Of a DNA stretch of 64,000 bases, positions 57,617 through 64,000 are shown in pieces. Position 1 is the first letter of the stretch. Each line of letters starts with the position of its first letter. The translations under genes were made by a program, and so were the position numbers. Source of the DNA: Rhodococcus sp. X156 (GTDB lineage: Bacteria > Actinomycetota > Actinomycetes > Mycobacteriales > Mycobacteriaceae). Below the pieces are notes generated by a model that did not search any database, was not told where the DNA came from, and worked only from the letters and a program-made list of their open reading frames with translations. The DNA lies in contig NZ_CP034766.1 in assembly GCF_004006015.1 (NCBI RefSeq), positions 3,009,001 through 3,073,000 on the forward strand, given 5' to 3'.

Positions 57617-58648
57617 CTAACCCGTCCGGGCGACGGTGTAGTCGACCAGCCGCCGCAGCGCGGTGTTGGCCGGCCCCTGCGGCAGTGCCGCCAGCTCGGC
57701 GTGCGCGGCGTCGGCGTAGCGGCCCAGGGTGGCCTTGGCCGCCACCAGCCCGGCTGAGCGGGACAGCAGCTCCAGCGCCTCGTTCACGTCGGCGTCGTCG
57801 GTGACGGGGCCGTCCAGCAGCACCCGCAGCCGCTCGGCGTCCGGGCCGGACTCGGTGAGGGCGAGCAGCACCGGCAGGGTGTGCACGCCCTCGCGCAGGT
57901 CGGTGCCCGGCGTCTTGCCCGACTCGGTGGAGTCCGAGGCGATGTCGATGATGTCGTCGGAGATCTGGAACGCGGTGCCCACCGCCTCGCCGAGCCGGTG
58001 CAGCCGCTCCACCTGCTCGTCGTCGGCGCCGGAGAACATGCCGCCGTAGCGCCCGCAGGTGGCGATGAGCGAGCCGGTCTTCTCCGCCACCACGCGCAGG
58101 TAGTGCTGCACCGGGTCCTGGCCCTCGGCCAGGCCCACGGTCTCGCGCATCTGGCCGGTGGCCAGCTCGGCGAAGGTCTCGGCGATGATCCGCACCGCGT
58201 CGGGGCCCAGCCGGGCCACCAGGCGCGAGGCGTGCGCGAAGAGGAAGTCGCCGGCGAGGATGGCGATGCTGTTGTCCCAGCGGGCGTTGGCGCTCACCGC
58301 GCCACGGCGCATGGTCGCCTCGTCCATCACGTCGTCGTGGTAGAGCGTGGCCAGGTGGATCAGCTCCACCACCCCGCCCGCGGTGACCACGTCGGGCGAG
58401 CCCGCGTCCGGGCCCAGCTGGGCCGCCAGCAGCGTGAACAACGGCCGGAAGCGCTTGCCGCCGGCGCGCACCAGGTGCAGCGCCTTCTCGGTGATGAAGA
58501 GGTCGCCGGTGCTGAGCTCGGTGGTCAGCAGCTCCTCGACCGCGTCGAGCCCGCCCTGCACCGCCTCAGCAAGAGCCGGGTCACCGAGGTCGACACCGGC
58601 CACTCGGTACTGGCCGGCGAACCCCTGCTCAGTCGCGCTCAAGGACAT
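57617..58648 (-). CDS. Long-chain polyprenyl diphosphate synthase
   Basis: This 343-residue trans-prenyltransferase has both Asp-rich motifs, HDDVMDEATMRRG and QISDDIIDI, and the GGKRFRP substrate loop. It probably makes the hepta- to nona-prenyl chain of menaquinone. Its start lies seven bases after nuoN, so it is co-transcribed with complex I, the enzyme that reduces menaquinone. The chain length cannot be read from the sequence. Confidence 0.92.
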   Translation of the reverse strand: MSLSATEQGFAGQYRVAGVDLGDPALAEAVQGGLDAVEELLTTELSTGDLFITEKALHLVRAGGKRFRPLFTLLAAQLGPDAGSPDVVTAGGVVELIHLATLYHDDVMDEATMRRGAVSANARWDNSIAILAGDFLFAHASRLVARLGPDAVRIIAETFAELATGQMRETVGLAEGQDPVQHYLRVVAEKTGSLIATCGRYGGMFSGADDEQVERLHRLGEAVGTAFQISDDIIDIASDSTESGKTPGTDLREGVHTLPVLLALTESGPDAERLRVLLDGPVTDDADVNEALELLSRSAGLVAAKATLGRYADAAHAELAALPQGPANTALRRLVDYTVARTG

Positions 58649-58655
58649 GCCTCTC

Positions 58656-60272
58656 TCAGGACGGGAGGCTGCTCATGAACGACTGAACAGCCGACAGGTC
58701 AAGCACCGGCCCAGGGACAACCCCCAGGACGAGGGTGCCGAGGAACCCGATACCAACGGCAACGGTAGTAAATACCCCCGGCACCGTGACGGTCGGCCCG
58801 TCCACGGCGGGTTCGCTGAAGAACATCAGCACGATCACGCGGAGGTAGAAGAAGGCCGCCACGGCGCTCATCAGCACGCCCACGACCACCAGCGGGGCCA
58901 TCCCGTCCTGCAGGCCGGCGGAGAACACCCCGAACTTGGCGATGAACCCGCCGGTGAGCGGGATGCCCGCCAGCGAGAGCATGAGGAACGCGAAGATCCC
59001 CGCCACCAGCGGCGAGCGCCGGCCCAGCCCGCTCCACTGCGACAGGTGCGCGGCCTCTCCCCGGGAGTCCCGCACCAGCGTCACCACCCCGAGGGCCGCG
59101 ATCACGGTGAGCCCGTAGACCAGCAGGTAGAACAGGGTGGCGGACAGCCCGTCCGGGGTGATGGCGATGGTGCCCACGAGGATGAAGCCGGCGTGGGCCA
59201 CCGAGGAGTAGGCGATCAGCCGCTTCATGTCGGTCTGGGTGATGCCGATGATGGTGCCGACCACCATGGAGATGATGGCCACCGCCCACATCACCGGCCG
59301 CCAGTCCCACTGCACCCCGGCGAAGCCCACGTGCAGCACCCGCAGCAGCGCCCCGAAGGCGGCCACCTTGGTGCAGGCCGCCATCAGCGCGGTCACCGGG
59401 GTGGGGGCGCCCTGGTAGACGTCCGGGGTCCAGGTGTGGAACGGGCCGATGCTGGCCTTGAAGCACAGCCCCACCAGCAGCATGGCCAGCCCCGCGAACA
59501 GCAGGATGTCGGAGCGGTCGGTGCCCGAGGCGGCCGTGGCGATGTCGGCCAGGCGCACCGAGCCGGCGTAGCCGTAGAGCAGGGCCAGGCCGTACAGGAA
59601 GATCGCGGACGCGAACGCGCCGAGCAGGAAGTACTTCAGCGCCGCCTCCTGGGAGAGCAGCTGCCGGCGCCGGGCCAGCCCGCACAGCAGGTACAGCGGC
59701 AGCGAGAGCACCTCCAGGGCCACGAACATGGTGAGCAGGTCGTTGGCGGCGACGAAGGCCATCATCCCGGCCAGGGAGAACAGGGTGAGCGGGAAGACCT
59801 CGGTGTGGGTGGACCGGGCGCCGGCCTCCTGCCGCGACTGGACGGTGCCGGCGGTGACGTCGGAGAGGAAGGCCCCGCCGGGCTCCACCGAGCGGTCGGC
59901 GATGAGCAGCACCGCCGCGGCGGCCAGCACCAGCAGGCTGCCCCACAGGAACAGGGCGGGACGGTCCACCGTCAGCGTCCCCGCCAGCGTCTGCACGTCG
60001 GTGCGGCCGCTGGCGGAGGCGTGCAGCGCCAGCGCCACCCCGGCCGTGACCAGGGCGGCCAGGGAGAGTCCGACCTGCGCCGCCCAGCGGGAGCTGCGGG
60101 GCACGAAGGCCTCCACCAGCACCCCCAGGCAGGCCGCCGCCAGCAGCACCAGCAGCGGGCTGATCGCCGCGTAGTCCACCGACGGCGCCTGCACGGTCTC
60201 CTGGGCCAGCACGTGCTGGGTGAGCGGGACGTCCTGGACGAGCACGGGAAGGTTCTGGATGAGCACGGACAT
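58656..60272 (-). CDS. nuoN: NADH-quinone oxidoreductase subunit N
   Basis: This 538-residue antiporter-like subunit of the complex I membrane arm has about fourteen membrane segments. It includes the conserved Lys-containing ALKYFLLGAFASAIFLYG region and IGPFHTWTPDVYQGAPTPV. Its ATG overlaps the nuoM stop by one base. The last 40 codons use many A- or T-ending codons, unlike the rest of the gene. Confidence 0.95.
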   Translation of the reverse strand: MSVLIQNLPVLVQDVPLTQHVLAQETVQAPSVDYAAISPLLVLLAAACLGVLVEAFVPRSSRWAAQVGLSLAALVTAGVALALHASASGRTDVQTLAGTLTVDRPALFLWGSLLVLAAAAVLLIADRSVEPGGAFLSDVTAGTVQSRQEAGARSTHTEVFPLTLFSLAGMMAFVAANDLLTMFVALEVLSLPLYLLCGLARRRQLLSQEAALKYFLLGAFASAIFLYGLALLYGYAGSVRLADIATAASGTDRSDILLFAGLAMLLVGLCFKASIGPFHTWTPDVYQGAPTPVTALMAACTKVAAFGALLRVLHVGFAGVQWDWRPVMWAVAIISMVVGTIIGITQTDMKRLIAYSSVAHAGFILVGTIAITPDGLSATLFYLLVYGLTVIAALGVVTLVRDSRGEAAHLSQWSGLGRRSPLVAGIFAFLMLSLAGIPLTGGFIAKFGVFSAGLQDGMAPLVVVGVLMSAVAAFFYLRVIVLMFFSEPAVDGPTVTVPGVFTTVAVGIGFLGTLVLGVVPGPVLDLSAVQSFMSSLPS

Positions 60273-61861
60273 CAGCGCTGGCCTCCCTGGGCGGGCACGG
60301 TGACGGCCTCGGGCGCCACGCCCAGCTCGGTGAGCGTGGCGCTCACCGACGGGGTGATGACGTCGAGCACCGGCTTGGGGTAGAAGCCGAGCAGCAGGAT
60401 CAGCGCCACCAGCGGGGCCACCGCGGTGACCTCCAGCCCGGTGACGTCACGCAGCCGCCCCTTGGCCCGGGCGGCCTCCACCCCGGCACCGCCCTCGGGC
60501 CCCTGCATCACCCGCTGGTAGACCCACAGCGAGTACAGCGCGGCGAGGATGATGCCCACGGTGGCCAGGATCGTGTACACCGGCTGCGTGGGGTAGGAGC
60601 CCAGCAGCACCAGGAACTCCGACACGAACGAGCTGGTCCCCGGCAGCGCCAGCGCGCACAGCGCCGCCAGCAGGAACAGCCCGGCCAGCACCGGGGTGGC
60701 ACGCGCCATGCCCCGGTAGTCGCTGATCCGCCGGGACCCGCCACGAGCGATCACCATGCCCACCACCAGGAACAGCAGGCCGGTGGCCACCCCGTGGTTG
60801 ACCATGTAGAGCACGGCGCCGGTGGCCGACTGCTGGGTGAAGGCGAACACCCCGAGGGCGATGAAGCCGAAGTGCGCGACCGAGGTGTAGGCCACCCAGC
60901 GCTTGAGGTCGGTCTGGCCCACCGCGACCAGGGCCCCGTAGAGCACGCCCAGCACCGCCATCACCAGCACCAGCCAGGCCAGGCTGCGGCTGGCGGAGGG
61001 GAACAGCGGCAGGCAGTAGCGCAGGAAGCCGAACGTGCCCACCTTGTCCAGCACGCCCACCAGCAGCACGGCCGAGCCGATGGGGGCCTCCGCGCCGGCG
61101 TCAGGCAGCCAGGTGTGCAGCGGCACCAGCGGCGCCTTGATCGCGAAGGCGAGGAAGAAGCCGAGGAACAGCCACACCTGGGTGCTGTGCGGGATCTGTG
61201 GCGCCACCGCCACCAGCTCGCGCCAGTCGAAGGTGCCGGTGCCCAGGATCTTGGACGACTCGACGTACAGCCCGATAAGCGCGGCCAGCATCACCAGGCC
61301 GCCGAAGAGGGAGTACAGGAAGAACTTCATCGCCGCGAACTGCCGGCGCGGCCCGCCCCACCGCCCGATGAGGAAGTACATCGGCACGAGCATTCCCTCG
61401 AAGAACACGTAGAACAGGAAGACGTCGGTGGCCAGGAAGACGCCCATCATGAACGTCTCCAGCACCAGCAGGGTGGCGAAGTAGCCGGCGAAGCGGCTGC
61501 CCGCGGGCAGCTCACCCTCGATGGTGCCGTGCTTCCACGACCCCAGCAGCACCACCGGGACCAGCACGCCGACCAGGGCCACCAGCACCAGCGCGATGCC
61601 GTCCAGGCCGAGGGCGAAGTGCACGCCGAAGGCGGGGATCCAGTCGGCCGACAGCGCCATCTGCAGCCGTGAGCCGTTCGCGGCCTCGGTGGTGGAGTAG
61701 CCCGCCCAGACCACCGCCACCAGCGCCAGCTCCACGAGCGCGGTGCCCAGCGCGGCGACCTTGGCCGGGGCGTCGCCCACGGTGCGGCCCAGGGTGAGCA
61801 CCAGGGCGGCGCCGGCCAGCGGCAGGAGCAACAGGGCCAGGAGCAGGGCCGAGGAGCTCAT
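60272..61861 (-). CDS. nuoM: NADH-quinone oxidoreductase subunit M
   Basis: This 529-residue antiporter-like proton-pumping subunit has the conserved glutamate in [14 protein letters not shown] and the [22 protein letters not shown] segment. Its ATG overlaps the nuoL stop by four bases and its stop overlaps nuoN by one. Length is normal. It is part of the nuoKLMN run. Confidence 0.96.
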   Translation of the reverse strand: MSSSALLLALLLLPLAGAALVLTLGRTVGDAPAKVAALGTALVELALVAVVWAGYSTTEAANGSRLQMALSADWIPAFGVHFALGLDGIALVLVALVGVLVPVVLLGSWKHGTIEGELPAGSRFAGYFATLLVLETFMMGVFLATDVFLFYVFFEGMLVPMYFLIGRWGGPRRQFAAMKFFLYSLFGGLVMLAALIGLYVESSKILGTGTFDWRELVAVAPQIPHSTQVWLFLGFFLAFAIKAPLVPLHTWLPDAGAEAPIGSAVLLVGVLDKVGTFGFLRYCLPLFPSASRSLAWLVLVMAVLGVLYGALVAVGQTDLKRWVAYTSVAHFGFIALGVFAFTQQSATGAVLYMVNHGVATGLLFLVVGMVIARGGSRRISDYRGMARATPVLAGLFLLAALCALALPGTSSFVSEFLVLLGSYPTQPVYTILATVGIILAALYSLWVYQRVMQGPEGGAGVEAARAKGRLRDVTGLEVTAVAPLVALILLLGFYPKPVLDVITPSVSATLTELGVAPEAVTVPAQGGQR

Positions 61862-63864
61862 GTGCTGCTCACCATCAGCAGTGCGGCGACGATGACCACC
61901 GTTCCTCCCAGCATCCCCAGTGCGTAGCTACGGACAAACCCGGTCTGCAGCCGCCGGGTGCGGGAGGACGACCCGCCCAGCAGCGCGGCCCCGCCGGTGA
62001 CCACCCCGTCCACCCCACGGTTGTCCACGAACACCAGCGCCCGGGTGAGCCAGGTGCCCGGCCGGGCGATGAGCGCCTCGTTGACGGCGTCGGCGTAGAG
62101 CCCCGCGCGGGCGGCGGCGACCGGGGCCGACACCCGGGTGGGGCGCTCCAGCGGCACCGGCCGGCGCCCCACCGCCAGCCAGCCCAGCAGCGCACCGGCG
62201 ACCGAGAGCAGCAGCGTCAGCGTGACGATGGCCCCGGCCGACAGCGGCGCGTTCTCGTGGTGCTCGACCAGCTCGCCCAGCGACGGGGTGAGGAAGCCGG
62301 CCAGCCGCTCGCCGTGCACGAGCACGTAGCCCGCCCCCACCGACCCGACGGCCAGCAGCACCATCGGCACCGTCATCACCCAGCCGGGCTCGTGCGGGCG
62401 CAGCTGGTCGCCCGCGGCGGTGCGCAGCTGCGCCCAGCGGGCCTCGCCGAAGAAGGTCATCAGCATCAGGCGGGTCATGTAGAAGGCGGTGAGGAAGGCA
62501 CCCAGGACGGTGACCAGCCCGAACACCCAGCCCTGCCACCCGCTCTGCGCGAACGAGGCCTCGATGATGGCGTCCTTGGTGAAGTACCCGGACAGGAACG
62601 GGAAACCGATGATGGCCAGGTACCCGAGCCCGAAGGTGGCGAAGGTGACGGGCATCTGCCGCCACAGCCCGCCGAAGCGGCGCATGTCGGTCTCGTCGTG
62701 CATGGCGTGCATGACGGACCCGGCACCGAGGAAGAGGCCGGCCTTGAAGAAGCCGTGCGCCAGCAGGTGCGCGATGGCCAGCGCGTAGCCCGCGGTGCCC
62801 AGCCCGACCGCCAGGATCATGTAGCCGATCTGGCTCACGGTGGAGTAGGCCAGCACCTTCTTCAGGTCGTCGTGGGCGCAGCCGGCGATGCAGCCGATGG
62901 TGATGGTGACCGCGCCGATGATCATCACCACCAGCCGGGCCGAGCTGCTCTGGTCGAAGATCGGGTTGCACCGGGCGATGAGGTACACCCCCGCGGTGAC
63001 CATGGTGGCGGCGTGGATGAGCGCCGACACCGGCGTGGGGCCCTCCATGGCGTCGGGCAGCCAGGACTGCAGCGGGAACTGCCCGGACTTGCCGCAGGCG
63101 CCCAGCAGCAGCAGCAGGCAGATGGCCACCACCGTGCCGGGGCTGCGGGCGGCGAGGTCGGCGATGCCACCGGTCTCGGCGAAGATGCCGGCGTAGCTGA
63201 CCGTGCCCAGGTTGGTCCAGAGCAGGAAGATGGCCAGCGCCAGCCCGACGTCGCCGACCCGGTTCATCAGGAAGGCCTTCTTGGCGGCCGTGGCCGCGGA
63301 CGGGCGGTCCTGGTAGTAGCCGATGAGCAGGTAGGAGGCGACGCCCACGCCCTCCCAGCCCAGGTAGAGCACCACCAGGTTGTCCGCCAGCACCAGCACC
63401 ACCATGGCGGCGATGAACAGGTTGAGGTAGGCGAAGAACCGGCGCCGGCCGGGGTCGTGGTCCAGGTAGCCCACCGAGTACAGGTGGATGAGGAAGCCGA
63501 CGCCGGTGATCAGCAGCACGAAGGTCAGCGAGAGCGGGTCGATCCGCATCCCGAAGCTCAGCTGGTAGGAGCCGACGCTCATCCAGTCGAAGAGGGTGAC
63601 GTCGGTGACCGGTGAGCCGGCGTCCCGCTCGGCGAACAGCGCCGCGCCGTAGCCGAGCGCGGCGAGCACGGTGGCGCACCCCAGCCAGTGGCCCCAGCGG
63701 TCGGTGCGACGCCCCCCGAGCAGCAGCACCACCGCACCCAGCGCGGGCAGCGCCACCAGCAGCCACGCCGCCGACTGCAGCCCGCTGGCCTGGGTGGAGG
63801 CGGTCGCCGGCAGCTCCGCGGCCAGGGTGCCCAGCGCGTCCACCGCTGCGTGTGTCCCGTTCAT
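61858..63864 (-). CDS. nuoL: NADH-quinone oxidoreductase subunit L
   Basis: This 668-residue distal antiporter-like subunit has the [20 protein letters not shown] region, the [22 protein letters not shown] segment and the long C-terminal lateral helix region. It pumps protons at the end of the membrane arm. The ATG at 63864 lies 15 bases after the nuoK stop. Length is normal. Confidence 0.96.
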   Translation of the reverse strand: MNGTHAAVDALGTLAAELPATASTQASGLQSAAWLLVALPALGAVVLLLGGRRTDRWGHWLGCATVLAALGYGAALFAERDAGSPVTDVTLFDWMSVGSYQLSFGMRIDPLSLTFVLLITGVGFLIHLYSVGYLDHDPGRRRFFAYLNLFIAAMVVLVLADNLVVLYLGWEGVGVASYLLIGYYQDRPSAATAAKKAFLMNRVGDVGLALAIFLLWTNLGTVSYAGIFAETGGIADLAARSPGTVVAICLLLLLGACGKSGQFPLQSWLPDAMEGPTPVSALIHAATMVTAGVYLIARCNPIFDQSSSARLVVMIIGAVTITIGCIAGCAHDDLKKVLAYSTVSQIGYMILAVGLGTAGYALAIAHLLAHGFFKAGLFLGAGSVMHAMHDETDMRRFGGLWRQMPVTFATFGLGYLAIIGFPFLSGYFTKDAIIEASFAQSGWQGWVFGLVTVLGAFLTAFYMTRLMLMTFFGEARWAQLRTAAGDQLRPHEPGWVMTVPMVLLAVGSVGAGYVLVHGERLAGFLTPSLGELVEHHENAPLSAGAIVTLTLLLSVAGALLGWLAVGRRPVPLERPTRVSAPVAAARAGLYADAVNEALIARPGTWLTRALVFVDNRGVDGVVTGGAALLGGSSSRTRRLQTGFVRSYALGMLGGTVVIVAALLMVSST

Positions 63865-63879
63865 CCGTCCCCGCCCCCG

Positions 63880-64000
63880 TCAGTACTTCAGCAAGCTGGC
63901 GTCGTCGACCGAGGCCGAGCGGCGTGAGCGGAACATCGCCATGATGATCGCGAGCCCGACGACCACCTCGGCGGCAGCCACCACCATGACGAAGAACGCC
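63880..64000 (-). CDS. nuoK: NADH-quinone oxidoreductase subunit K, partial
   Basis: The last 39 residues of NuoK are present before the right edge cuts the gene: [20 protein letters not shown] with the conserved membrane Glu, then a short polar tail ending LLKY. It precedes nuoL in the usual order. Confidence 0.88.
   Translation of the reverse strand, partial: AFFVMVVAAAEVVVGLAIIMAMFRSRRSASVDDASLLKY

Overview
The window is high-GC actinobacterial chromosome. Its core is the conserved tRNA / secE-nusG / rplKA / rplJL / rpoBC / rpsLG / fusA / tuf block. The gene content (Mce transport operon, HadAB dehydratase, PptT-type phosphopantetheinyl transferase with a PptH-like partner, KorAB, a KstR2-like operator, complex I next to a polyprenyl synthase) points to the Mycobacteriales/Pseudonocardiales side of the Actinobacteria. 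HadC is absent from the had locus, which fits a relative that may lack mycolic acids, such as a Pseudonocardiaceae-like organism. That placement is inference, not a species call.

Layout. 1-14366 (minus): the first four modules of a giant non-ribosomal peptide synthetase (C-A-T-E, C-A-T, C-A-T, C-A...) whose C-terminus lies beyond the left edge. 14367-14792: NRPS upstream region and a strong tuf terminator. 14793-27160 (minus): tuf, fusA, rpsG, rpsL, rpoC, rpoB, with the rpoB promoter upstream. 27522-39155 (minus): a complete Mce lipid-import operon (mceG-yrbEA-yrbEB-mceABCDEF and two Mas genes) inserted between rplL and rpoB. 39397-45268 (minus): rplL, rplJ (with an L10-type leader hairpin), rplA, rplK, nusG, secE, tRNA-Trp, hadB, hadA, rpmG, tRNA-Met, tRNA-Thr. 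45529-46695 (plus): a FadA6-like thiolase preceded by a sequence matching the KstR2 operator. 46815-48771: a small membrane protein, tRNA-Tyr (minus), yajQ and rmlA. 48790-51107 (minus): htpX and a compact nuoB-nuoC-nuoI set. 51177-56181 (plus): an enoyl-CoA hydratase, korA-korB and a RarD-type transporter. 56114-64000 (minus): nuoK(partial)-nuoL-nuoM-nuoN, a polyprenyl diphosphate synthase, a PptH-like phosphoesterase and pptT, tightly packed as one operon.

How the parts work together. The central block supplies transcription and translation machinery. The Mce operon carries its own ATPase gene and would import lipids or sterols. The FadA6-like thiolase, enoyl-CoA hydratase and KorAB fit oxidation of such lipids and use of the acetyl-CoA produced. 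The polyprenyl synthase beside nuoKLMN links menaquinone side-chain synthesis to the respiratory complex that uses it. PptT would activate the Ser residues of the NRPS carrier domains, and a PptH-like enzyme would be expected to reverse that modification.

Data quality. Three genes (rpoC, rmlA, htpX) each carry one missing base in a G/C run and become full length if one base is restored. Because rpoC is essential, I read these as sequencing or assembly indels rather than real pseudogenes. The NRPS frame was checked at many motifs and is intact.
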